This document shows positions 36,070 through 47,800 of a stretch of DNA of 64,000 nt, piece after piece. The DNA comes from Parapristionchus giblindavisi (taxonomy: Eukaryota; Nematoda; Chromadorea; Rhabditida; Diplogasteridae), in contig CALSFV010000090.1 in assembly GCA_943737045.1 (NCBI GenBank), positions 124,001 through 188,000 on the forward strand, in the 5' to 3' direction. Made by a program: the position numbers and the translations under genes. The first letter of the stretch is position 1. Each line of letters begins with the position of its first letter. Under the pieces are notes generated by a model that saw only the letters and a list, made by a program, of their open reading frames with translations, was not told the DNA's origin and did not search any database.

Positions 36070-36855
36070 ATACATTGCCATACCCTCGCAGTGCGAGGAT
36101 TGACCCACTATACCGTCAAAACGAAAAAAAAGTGAAACATTTGTCAAATAATTTGACAAAATTTGACAAAAGTTCACAAGATTCCCATTTTTAGCATTTT
36201 TCATGATCTTGATGATGTTTTATCTCAGATTTTGCTTTGTAGATGTGTTTGCCCAATCCAGATATGCACGACAAAAGTGAAAAAATTAATCAGGAGCGTT
36301 GCGGAGCAGAATTGGTATACTGTAGCATACTGTAGAATCTTACTGTAAAACAGCTTCCATCGCTCTTTTTTCGTCTAATCATGGATATAAATAGCATTAC
36401 CTGACTTCCTATAGCGAATGTGCACTGTTTGGATCATGTCGTAGATCAGACTGCAAAAGTGGTATACTGTAGAAAATCCTACCGTATACCAGTTTCACAA
36501 AACAGCGTTCACAGTGATTCATTTAATTTTTTTGTTCATAGGTCAAATAGGCAAGCCCAGTGATGCTCAAATACCCTATTGTCTATTTAAAAAATAACAA
36601 CCGCGTTTAGATATCATGATTCAAAATTTTCAAAATCTTGTGAACTTTTGTCAAATTTTGTCAAATTATTTGACAAATGTTTCACTTTTTTTCGTTTTGA
36701 CGGTATAAGCCCCATTTTAGGCCACTTGATAAAAAATGAAGCTAAAAATGATGATTTTTATGCGAAAATAACGAATTTTGTGATTCACAACCCACCCTAT
36801 TTCGAGAATTGACCCACTATATAAAAATAGACGGCGAGGTTACCGAAAATGTATG
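36070..36855. mobile_element. R1-family repeat split by a nested MITE
   Basis: It starts CATACATTGCCATACCCTCG and ends CGAAAATGTATG. The uninterrupted copy at 37373-37564 shows the same order (CGCAGTGCGAGGATTG, CCCACTATATAAGG, CCACTTGAT). Here the copy is interrupted exactly at CCCACTATA by the element at 36113-36703. Confidence 0.7.
36113..36703. mobile_element. TA-flanked MITE (CCGTCAAAACG TIRs), Tc1/mariner type
   Basis: Terminal inverted repeats of about 73 bases (CCGTCAAAACGAAAAAAA... to TTCACAAGATT) are almost identical apart from one A in the A-run. TA flanks both sides (36111-36112 and 36704-36705), and the empty site is seen in the sister repeat near 37410. The 591-bp interior has no coding frame. 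Confidence 0.85.
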
Positions 36856-37372
36856 ACAACAATAATTAACCTTATCCTACGGTACTCAATGTAAACTACC
36901 GTATCTTCTTCATCAATATCTACCGTATCCTACAGTACTCTGACAACACAAACTATCGTACCTTCTTCATCACCATAGGTGGGCGCGTGAAAACGAATTC
37001 TTTTTGCGCACAGCCTTTCCTTCCCGCTGCCGCGTGGTCAAGTGTTACGATGTTTGGTTGGTGTTCCGGAGGGATCTTTTGTGATTTAAAAAAAATTATC
37101 ATCCATAAATCAGTAAAAGAAGTTCACTGCCGGGGAATCGATCCAGCCTCTTCCGGAATACCACAAAACATCATACCACTTTAAAATACTGCAGTTAGGA
37201 TTTGAGTGAGAATATAAGAGAAGAGCGATAAAATTCATATTGCGTGGGGAAATCAGCTGAACAATGGCTTGAAAAATCAAAAAAATCCATTTTGCCGGGC
37301 TATAACTCGCTTCAGAAAAACATTTCGCAGGTTTTTATTGCAGATTTGGAATCAGCGTAGTCGATTTAGTAA

Positions 37373-37564
37373 CATACATTGCCATACCCTCGCAGTGCGA
37401 GGATTGGCCCACTATATAAGGCCCATTTTAGGCCACTTGATACAAAAGGAAGCTAAAAATGACGATTTTTAAGCGAAAATAACGAATTTTATGTATGAAC
37501 CCACCCTATTTCGAGAATTGACCCACTATATAAAAATAGACGGCGAGGGTACCGAAAATGTATG
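37373..37564. mobile_element. R1-family MITE, uninterrupted copy
   Basis: CATACATTGCCATACCCTCG to GTACCGAAAATGTATG, containing CCCACTATATAA twice. It provides the pre-insertion sequence for the nested element above. Confidence 0.7.
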
Positions 37565-37690
37565 ATTTAGTAAACCCTGCAATTTTCGTGAAAATCGGGA
37601 AATGTGAGTTCACACCATTCCCATGTGAGCAGTCAATTTCTTAGAATAGAACATCTCGTACGAGAATTTTCTCTGCGAGTATGTCTTCTA

Positions 37691-37858
37691 TCATGCATTT
37701 TCATAGCCTCACAATGCGAAGATTGGCCCATCATAACTGGCTCATTTTCAGAAACTTGATGCGAAAATAAGCTAAAAATGGCGATTTTTAAGCAAAAAAA
37801 ACTTTTTCAAAATCGAAGCACTATTTAAAAATAACGGAGAGGGTATCGAAAATGTATG
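37691..37858. mobile_element. R1-family MITE, diverged copy
   Basis: CATGCATTTTCATAGCCTCACAATGCGAAG on the left and GGGTATCGAAAATGTATG on the right, same internal order as its neighbours. Confidence 0.6.
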
Positions 37859-38384
37859 TCTTCTATTCTCTCCATAGGGAGAGGTTTCTATACATTGCGC
37901 GAATCAATCGATAATTCAATTCTAATCAATATTCTTACTCTTATTTGTTCATTCCCTTCCTTCTTAGCCGATTCTCGAATCTTCTCATTCTCGACTGGCT
38001 CCAGCTTTCGCTCGACCGATCGCCGCAAAGAAACTGCAATTTTACCACAAAGCTTCAAATAAAAAAAGAACTACGAAATCATAATAAATAACTGCGAAAT
38101 CATAATAAATAACTGCGAAATCATAATAAATTCAATGGATTAAGAAAAATAATATAGCGAAACCTATCTAATTTATACATGTACTCGCTGCTGTTACTTC
38201 CTGTGTCAATTCCGGCAGGCCATAGTCAAATCGGTAAACGATTGATCTGGAACGAAATGGTAATAAATATTGGTTACGGCTAACATAGATTCTATATTAG
38301 ACGAAAATAGCTTTTAATGCAAAACACATATCTAGAAGTCGAAAAATGAACTCGAATCAAGGAGATAATAACTCGTGCTTGAAT

Positions 38385-38625
38385 CCATACATGATCACGG
38401 ATATTTTGTGCATGACATGATCATGCATGGAATATATTCGAATCATGCATAGAATAGCAGTGATCATGCATGGATTCTGCGATTTCATGCAAGATCGCTG
38501 AAAATTCGAGCATGATCACGGAAGATCCATGCATGATCACGAATCACGAATACTCCATGCATGATGCAGGGAATTTCGAATCATGCATGAGTATACTTCT
38601 ATCCCTGATCATGCATGGATTTCAA
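38385..38625. repeat. Cluster of GATCATGCATG(GA) palindromic motifs
   Basis: In about 240 bases the motif CATGATCA/TGATCATGCATG or a close variant occurs about ten times on both strands, with CATGCATGATC and GAATCATGCATGA variants. The spacing is irregular, so it is not a simple tandem array. Confidence 0.75.
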
Positions 38626-38916
38626 CACCAAAGAATCAAGGAGAACAAAATTTAGATAGAGGAAATAACAAAATACGACGTACTCGTGTTATCCGTGCTC
38701 CTTCCACCAATTGCACACGCAGGTGTTGCGTCACCTGATAGAGAATACTTTAAAAATAACAATAAATATAAACATAAATCGACATGAAATAACTAAAACG
38801 ATTAAAACTTAAACAAATTTCCTCCGCCACTGCGAGAATGAAATTAATACAGTATATTACAAACTGAAGAACGCATAACACTTTTTATCGTAAAGTGAGT
38901 TCAAAATAACACCTTA

Positions 38917-40653
38917 GAACACGCTATCTTAGAAAATCGACATAGGTGCGGTATCGACGAAAAATAGATTTTTCTGTTTTATGTATGATAATTACAGGCT
39001 CAATGAGTGTAGTTCACTGGTACTTGGAAATTGCTTCCAATTGAAAATTCGCTTCAGGGGGTGACCACACAACGATTTGGCGCCTTTTCCTAAAAAGTTT
39101 ATTTCGAATCCAATCGATTCGGGAGTGGATGCAATCGACTCCTTGCCTAATTCTAAGAAACTATTGTCGAGGAGAGTTTTTTGATCAACGGTCAACGAAG
39201 GCTGGAATCAGGAAATTTCGAAAAAAAATTCACATTAAATTAATTCTCACTATTTTCCCATGGAGAAAGTAAATTTTTTATTTGCTCAATCGCTTCTACA
39301 TATCATAACACATCTTCAGTTTAAAAAGTGTAATTTATAAAAAATGGGAAATTTATGCGCGAATCAATTTTGTTCGTTGAACTTAATTGTGGTGAGGATT
39401 GGCGACTTTTCATAAAAAGTTTATTTCGAATCTAATCGATTCGGGAGTGGGCGCATTCGAATCCTTGACTAATTCTAAGAAACTATTGCTGAGGAGAGTT
39501 TTTCGATCAACGGTCAACGAACGCTGGAATTGGTAATTTTCGAAAAAAAATGTTTACATTAAATTAATTCTCACAATTTTCCCATGGCGAATGTAAACTT
39601 TTTATCTGCTCAATCGCTGCTACATATCATAACACATCTTCAGTTAAAAAAGTGTAATTTATAAAAAAATATAAATTTGTGTTCGAATCAATTTTGTCGT
39701 TGTTGTATGAATTATGGTGAGGAATTACGGTAAGGGCAAGAAGGCGAGATTTCCTAATCGATTTTTTGTCGCTTTTCTGCTTGTTTCGTGCGTATTTCAA
39801 CGCAATGACACGAGTATTTGACTGTTCATCCGGTGGTTCGGAGTGTAGCTGTAGTTGGGCAGTGTTGTTCACTATTCTAATCATCATTGTGATGTAATTT
39901 TTATTCTATTTACTTATTCGTATACGCGCTTATGATATGTAGCAGCGATTGAGCAAATAAAAAGTTTACATTCGCCATGGGAAAATAGTGAGAATTAATT
40001 TAATGTAAACATTTTTTTTCGAAAATTACCAATTCCAGCGTTCGTTGACCGTTGATCGAAAAACTCTCCTCAGCAATAGTTTTTTAGAATTAGTCAAGGA
40101 TTCGAATGCGCCCACTCCCGAATCGATTAGATTCGAAATAAACTTTTTATGAAAAGTCGCCAATCCTCACCACAATTAAGTTCAACGAACAAAATTGATT
40201 CGCGCATAAATTTCCCATTTTTTATAAATTACACTTTTTGAACTGAAGATGTGTTATGATATGTAGAAGCGATTGAGCAAATAAAAAATTTACTTTCTCC
40301 ATGGGAAAATAGTGAGAATTAATTTAATGTGATTTTTTTTTTCGAAATTTGCTGATTCCAGCCTTCGTTGACCGTTGATCAAAAAACTCTCCTCGACAAT
40401 AGTTTCTTAGAATTAGGCAAGGAGTCGATTGCATCCACTCCCGAATCGATTGGATTCGAAATAAACTTTTTAGGAAAAGGCGCCAAATCGTTGTGTGGTC
40501 ACCCCCTGAAGCGAATTTTCAATTGGAAGCAATTTCCAAGTACCAGTGAACTACACTCATGGAGCCTGTAATTATCACACATAAGACAGAAAAAATCATT
40601 TTTCATCGATACCAAGAAATATTCCAGTTGTTGAATTCTCTCAGATAGTGTTT
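38917..40653. mobile_element. Foldback element FB-1 (long inverted arms)
   Basis: Arms of about 0.75 kb (about 38917-39700 and 39940-40653) are reverse complements around a roughly 230-base unique loop. Termini read AACACGCTATCT / AGATAGTGTT. Each arm contains the segment that translates with an open 67-codon frame having no ATG (38992-39195 and 40368-40571). The arms are nearly identical to each other and clearly diverged from FB-2 and FB-3. It lies between the CTACACACAGAG ends. Confidence 0.85.
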
Positions 40654-40792
40654 TTTAGGTATGTAACGGGAGAACATACAAAAAAGTTTAATATTTAACA
40701 CTTTTTGGTGTTATATATAACACACCACAGGTCTCAATTGAGCGCGCGGTCACACGGGGATTTTCATTTAACACTTTTTTCTCTGTGTGTAG

Positions 40793-41803
40793 CTTTATAT
40801 ACGGTCACTTGGTATGAAGGAGACATTGGTACTTATACCAAGACAATAGGGTGGCGAGACAATCATCATTATCCGTTTCTATGGCCTCAAATGAGCGTCT
40901 CGTATCTCACTCGGTCATGCATTCCCTTGAAATTCATTCCTTCCTCTCTCTCCTGCGGATGAGTCTTTTTGCACGGGTCGGCGTTTTTCTAAGCCATCTG
41001 TAGACCAAATTCTTGAAGACATGATAAACTAATTCCACTAATGACCACGACTATAGAGTACACAGCGTTCTCATGACTTTCAAAGCAAGAACGACCGCTC
41101 AACATACAAACTCTCTCGAATACAATGGTCTCTCCTTGTCTTGCTTTGGAAGAAAAATGGCTTGGACCAGAATACTGTGAGTAGTATACTACGTCGAGAA
41201 CAGGGAAAAAATCAATGGTGTATCATCTGCAACTGTGTCAAAATGCTTTATAGTAAAAACCACGAGGCACAAACACTTAGTAGAATGTATTTTGCAGTTC
41301 TCCCCCATTACCTTCCTCCATCATGGCATATTTGTGAGATTGATCACTCGCTTCTGCATTCATTCAATCATTGTATGTAAACAACTCTCACCTATTTAAA
41401 GAGAACAAAATTATTATTATTATTTATACATATTCATCAAATAACAATGTACCGCGCGGTGATAAAATGAAAAGGTATATGACAATGATAACGAATACAG
41501 TAATGAGGTGAAAGACGAAATGGTGTCTGAGTCTGTCAGAAAATACATATTCACTAAATTATGTTTTTTTAAAAATAAGTACACGATATTCGAGTGTAGT
41601 ATTCACATAATCTAATTAAAATGGAACAATTGATCGAAAAATTGTTAATCACAACTAGATACAGTTTGTACACAAGGGGAAGTAAAAAACGAAAATGACA
41701 GGAAATCAATAATAACAAATCAAAATTCAAACCTAGTCTGTGAGCATTACAGGAGGTGATATTTAAATTAGAACAAGACCCTTCATTCAGGAACCGATAT
41801 CGA
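40793..41803. other. Spacer between the repeat cluster and the 3' end of gtf-2H1
   Basis: No supported gene or recognisable repeat. Frames of up to about 80 codons occur but lack splice-consistent neighbours or protein-like composition. The 3'UTR of gtf-2H1 (minus strand) must lie in its right part. Confidence 0.4.
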
Positions 41804-44800
41804 TTACTTCTTCCTTCGGTATTTGAGGTCTCGTGCATAACGGTTGTGAGCACGCGAAATCATGTCACGACAGTGGAGAAACTGGAAAATATTGATTAAA
41901 TCATTCAATATTTCAGTGCTTACGAGTTAACATATTGAACGTGTTGAATACAGGGTTTTTTCGGACAATTTTTCGGGTTTTCCGACCACCTCGGTACGCA
42001 CAACAAGGATGGAATATATGGGAAATTGGAATATACGATTTACAATTTAATCGAAAAATATCGATTGTTCTGAATAGATCCACTATAAAAAGCGCCAAAA
42101 ATGTATATTCTTCATCACTTTCATGAACGGTCTGCATATAACGATGGAATCTCACCGTATCCGATCCGAATCGATGTTCCACTTCGAGTAACATCGTTGA
42201 CTCGTACCTCTTCAACGTCTCCTCCATTCGATCAAGCTGCAGGCAATATCGATTTATCATATATCGAATTGTTCCAAATTGGAAGAGTATGAATGTAGAT
42301 AATATATTCTACGCCATTTTACAGTAAGACAACTATAATAGAAATACAGACGTTTTTCATACACCATGACAAATTACGAAAATTATAAAACACACCACCT
42401 TGAAAAAAACTCCAGTCAAAACGCACTCCAAATATTTGGTTTTTTCCGAATATTTTTGTAATGTATTATATATAATTTTAATGTTGCAATTCTTCTCACA
42501 TTATCAATCGTGCAGAATTGATACCGTAGTGCTCCCTCCCTACAGTAATTTCTGTGCAACTGTAATCTAGTACTCAGGGCCGAGTTTATATTATCGATCG
42601 ATTCAATTGCCGTACCTTAGACTCCAGTTCGGGTGTCACGGGAGGGAAGCACGTCCAAAAGTGCCTGGCCAGCTCGTTTACCTGGATACAATTCGGATAG
42701 AATAATTACTATCACACTTAACAAAACTAGGAATGTGCATTTAATCTTTTTATTTCAATTTTAACGACGAACCAAATCCGATTCAGTGACGTGATGTAAG
42801 ACGACGTTTCTCATTAAAAAAAAGTAAAACCACGAATACCGTACCGTATCGTGCACTAAACGAATCTCGCCGACGAAAGGGACGAGTGAGCCCCACTGTG
42901 TGGATGGATTCAGACGAAGCGATGTAGGTCTCAGGTCGTTCTTAGCTGAATCGTCAGAAGCAGAGGAGGAGCAGGGTGCGAACCATTCTTCCGGTGGTTC
43001 GAGAATATCCTGAACGGATTAATTATTTAATACATTACAATTTTTAATTTTTAGATTTAGATTTTAGCACGTTTTATCAAGATCAGCTAAACCGTTAAAT
43101 CGCTGGATCAGGAGTGTGATAACCCGGGATTTTCATTCTGTATTAGGGTTAACGAAACGAAAACGGAATTCGAAGTTTCGTTTGGAAGGGAAGATTTGCA
43201 TTTATTCCGGAACGAGAGAGAGAAATGAGATTCTTCTGGAATGAGAGTGATTTGATAGCGTTCCGTATCCCTTCCGTATCAATTTCATTGTTCGATCACG
43301 GACAAAACTGATCGGTGTATTGTCAAAGTTCTCTCTCCAATTCTGATATCTCAAATATGTTCCACACTCATCCCCTTCTTTTCTCCCCCTTTCCCTTCCC
43401 CTCTTCGGAACAAAGGAGCCGATTTGCATCTCTTCCGGAACGAGAGGCAAATAATTACTCTTCCGAATTGATTCCGTATCAAAAGTCACGTCGTTCCGGA
43501 ACGAGAGTGAGAATACGTGACTTTCGAATGGCGTTTCGTCTTCCGAACGGACAACCCTATTCTGTATTAATGCTTCTGTAATTTCTTCATTATCATTTGA
43601 TCTTCTTTAATCGCAGAGCCGCTACACTTTGATCCTTTTCGAAACCACGAAGACCTCGTTCAAACATCGTCTTTAGTGGCTTTTATTAAAGGCGTCTCTC
43701 TTTGCGTTTGTCTCGGTTGTGAGCGGTTCGTCTCTTCTTCTCTCACCGAATCAACAACACATTAATAGGCCATCATAAGGAGAAGAAAGAATGAGAATTA
43801 AAGAAATAAGATCCCCTTTAATGACACTTCAGATTCGATTATTAATTAATCTTGATAAAGTGTTTAACAGTTGAAATTGAAGGCGTACCACTCCTGACTT
43901 GCCTAATGTCTTCTAGGATTGGATCCGTTGATTTTGTTTCGTTGAGAGAAGAAGAGATGAACGAGAGACGTACCGCTCACATACATTTTCGAACCCCGAC
44001 AATGTTCATCTGACCATTTAAAAAATTTTTAAAAATCTGATCAGTCGTATGCATAGGATGAATATTATAGAATTACAAAAGTTTTGCATACATCGCGCAA
44101 ATGCCGAATATAGTAAACTTCTCCACCGTTGAGAAAAACGCACTCCAAATTTTTCGCCTAATTTCGGGAGGGTTTTCCGAACGTTTTGTAAATGCATATA
44201 ATTTTATTTTTGCTGAAAGCCCAATTAAATAACGAGAAGACGCCATAAAAATCGATGAAATAAGAGAAAATGGTATGTCGCGCGAAGAAGTGGGCGGAGT
44301 CTGAGTATTGCGCGGCAAATAGCGGAATTTGTATTGTTCGGACAGTTTCAATTCTATAATAGCTATGTTCGTTACTGATCTTCAAAATACAGCATTGGCG
44401 CATAGCTTTGCCTCGCAAAAAATTGGAAAATTGCGAGCAAATCTGCTAAAAATGGCCATGCGCATAGACTTGCCTTAAAATTCCCCGGTTTGCGCAAAGC
44501 CTTCCCCCAGCGTGCCCACCTATGAAATGCAGCCAGGTTTTTTTTTGAAAAAAAAAATCATAAAATACAGCAACGTTTTCTAAACAATCCGACAAGGTTT
44601 TCAAGTAAAAAAATCGCAAAATGCAGCCATTTTTCGTGGATTGCAACGTGCTTTTCCACCCATTGTTTTATGAAATCTAAAATAATATCGGCGTCACAGA
44701 AAACAGTCAGAATCAAATGTATGATCGAAACAGGAAATCAACCTGCTCGGAGACTTCTTCAATGAACTTGAGTACAATCGATCGATAGAGCTCGGCCGCT

Positions 44801-47800
44801 TCAGGAGGATGTTCCGCTTCCGCGATACTGTAAACGCGATATGATATATAGTGGTATATATCAACAACTCAAGAAAACATCAAAAGTGTTCACGAATTAT
44901 TTTTAAAGGTAAGAAAACTGCGCAAAGCAGACCACAATGGTTATATAAAGACCCCCTAACAATAAAAGTATTTGCATAGCTCATCGCACATATCGTTCAT
45001 CTTTTTTTTTGAATGTCAGTCCAGGTAAGTTTGTGTAAACGTCGCCCTGTACTATCTACCGCAACCTCACTATCATACTCACATCGTACCGTCCTGCACC
45101 TTGATCGAATGTAGTTGTTGTTCGTCTTCTTCACAACTCCAGTCCAATCCTAGTTCAGACGACTCCAACACGTCCTCCGAAGTCTCTCCGCCCATCCAAC
45201 GCTGCAATTTGAATTCATTCACTAGTGTCATTTTCCGCCATTTATTACAATTTACTTCAAATTTACAAACTTTGATTCCCAAAAGCATTATACGGCAAAT
45301 ACGAACAGACACTGCTGTTCACTCTCTTACAGATATTTTCCATTCATTCTCTATCAGAAGTATTCGCTCCAAATTGCATCAAATAACACATTCTGTTTTC
45401 TATACAAATATCGACTTTCTCTAAACTATTCTTCATTTGACTCCTCTCATTTATTTTATATAGATTATAATAGTCATTGTCAATAGTCATCGTTATCATT
45501 TATCGCTCCCTTTTCATTATTAAAAGGTCCATTTCTACTTGTGCTTCTTTGTACACAGATAAATTTCCCCACATAAATTTCAATCGTTGGCCCACTTCGC
45601 GAGAAAATTTCTAAACTAGCGTGATTTTGATCATATCTAAATCACTGATAATCATCTCACATTCATCACTGCATATCCTTTAACACTTGCCACGGGTCCT
45701 ACACCACCACCGCTTCCAGAAGGTCCGGTCTCCTCAATTGTAGCTCCTGCAGACAACTGTGTTGTCAGGATGCGTTCCGAGAAGTAGTTACATCTGCGTG
45801 ACATTGACTTAGAGCATAGGTCGAAAAGTATGTTACAAAGTACCAAGCCTGACCGGATTTTGAGCCAAAATTTCACAAAAATCGAAAAACCTGACCGGGT
45901 TTTGAGCCAAAATTTCGCAAAAATCGAAAAACCTGACCGGATTGTGAAAACCAATTACCTAGCTATTCGACCTATGACTTAGAGAAATGCATGTGCACAT
46001 TAATACAACCAATTCAAATGGGTCATCGGCACAGACTACAATAGAATCGATAATCAATAAATAATTCTCCAGTTTTTCAGGGTAAAATTGAAATACGTAA
46101 CCGCGCGAAAAGTAACTTTCTTTTTGTTTACTGTTTGCTGTTTCATGAGTACATCTACAATTACTGCGCTTCCATATCAATCAATAATGAGTGAGCAAAT
46201 AAAGGTACCTCCGAAACAGCATCGTCATCGGCTTCTCCTCTACTTTCATAATGCATCTCCTCTTCGGCTCTTGCACCTGCAATTAGTTCATTGTATTCAC
46301 TGTTCAAAAACCATCACCGAAACCATACACGGCTCATTTTCAACCACTTGATGTGAAAAGAAGCGACGTTTCTTAAGCGTACAATAACGAATTTTCTAAA
46401 TCGACCCACTACATAAAAAATAACGGCGAGGGTAAAGAAAATGTATGCTTAAGAATCCCCAAAAATACCATAATCCAGCACCAGTCTCCCGGCAACTATC
46501 GTGAACTGACCCATTTCATCTCTGCAAATATGTTGTCGTCTAGGTAGGTGAAATCGAGTCGCTTCCGCTTCGGGCCACCGTCGATCAATTTGGCCATTTC
46601 TAAAACACATTAATATACTGTATCCATAGGACGAAAATTGCGTTGCAAACCAGGGGTGTGCGGCAACTGAGTTGCCGATTGCCGGAATTGCCGACTTTTG
46701 ATTGCCGAAATTGGTTGCCGGCAACGGCAATCAATTATGAAAAATTGCCGAAATAAAATTCAATCAAAAAATCATGAAAAAGTCAGATAAGCACAAGTTT
46801 TGTGCGCAATATCTTAGAAATATAACACGCTATCTTAGAAAATCGACATATGTGCGGTATCGATGAAAAATGGATTTTTCTGTTTTATGTGTGATATTTA
46901 CAGGCTCCATGAGTGAAGTACACTAGTACTTGGAAATTGCTTCCAATTGAAAATTCGCTTCAGGGGGTGACCACAGAACGATTTGGCGCCTTTTCCTAAA
47001 AAGTTTATTTCGAATCCAATCGATTCGTGAGTGGGTGCAATGGACTCCTTGGCGAATTGTAAGAAACTATTGCTGAGGAAAGTTTTTTGATCCACGGTCA
47101 ACGAAGGCTGGAATTTTGAATTTTCGAAAAAAATTTCACATTTAATTAATTTTCACTACTTCACCTTAACAAGCCTACAAATTTTTATCCGCTCAATCGC
47201 TTCTAAATATTATAACACATGTTCAGTTTGAAAATTATAATTTTTAAAAAATTGGAAATTTATATACGAATCAATTTTGTTCGTAGGACTTAATTGTGGT
47301 GAGGATTGGCGACGTTTCCTAAAAGTTTATTTCGAATCCTACCGATTCGGGAGTGGGCGCATTCGAATCCTTGTCTAATTCTAAGAAACTATTGCTGAGG
47401 AGAGTTTTTCGATTAACGGTCAACGAACGCTGGAATAGGGAATTTCCGATAAAAAATGTTTACATTAAATTAATTCTCACTATTTTCCCATGGCGAATGT
47501 AAACTTTTTATTTGCTCAATCGCTGCTACATATCATAACACATCTTAGCACGTATAGGAATAAGTGAATAGAATAAAAATTACATCACAATGATGATTAG
47601 AATAGTGAGGAACACTGCCCAACTGCAGCTGCACTCCGAACCACCGGATGAAAAGTCAAATTCCCGTGTCATTGCGTTGAAATAAGCACGAAACTAGCAG
47701 AAAAGCGACAAAAAATCGAGCAGAAAATTTCGCCTTCTTACCCTTACCACAATTCCTCACCATACTTCATTAAAAAAACAAAATTGATTCGAACACAAAT

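Larger units (their letters stand above)
35267..40792. mobile_element. 5.5-kb interval bounded by inverted CTACACACAGAG ends
   Basis: The left end begins CTACACACAGAGAAAAAAG followed by TGTTAAA repeats; the right end is its inverse (...CTTTTTTCTCTGTGTGTAG). Both ends continue into similar subterminal sequence with repeated GTGTTAAAT and a GACCT...GGTGT block. CTT adjoins both outer edges and may be a short target duplication. No transposase frame is visible; the inside is filled with other repeats (R1 copies, a TA-flanked MITE, a foldback). It may be one dead transposon or two opposite solo copies. Confidence 0.5.

Noticed and set aside
41141..41380. 79-codon frame with WCIICN motif
   Set aside because: No splice-consistent partners and no recognisable family; likely chance in spacer DNA.
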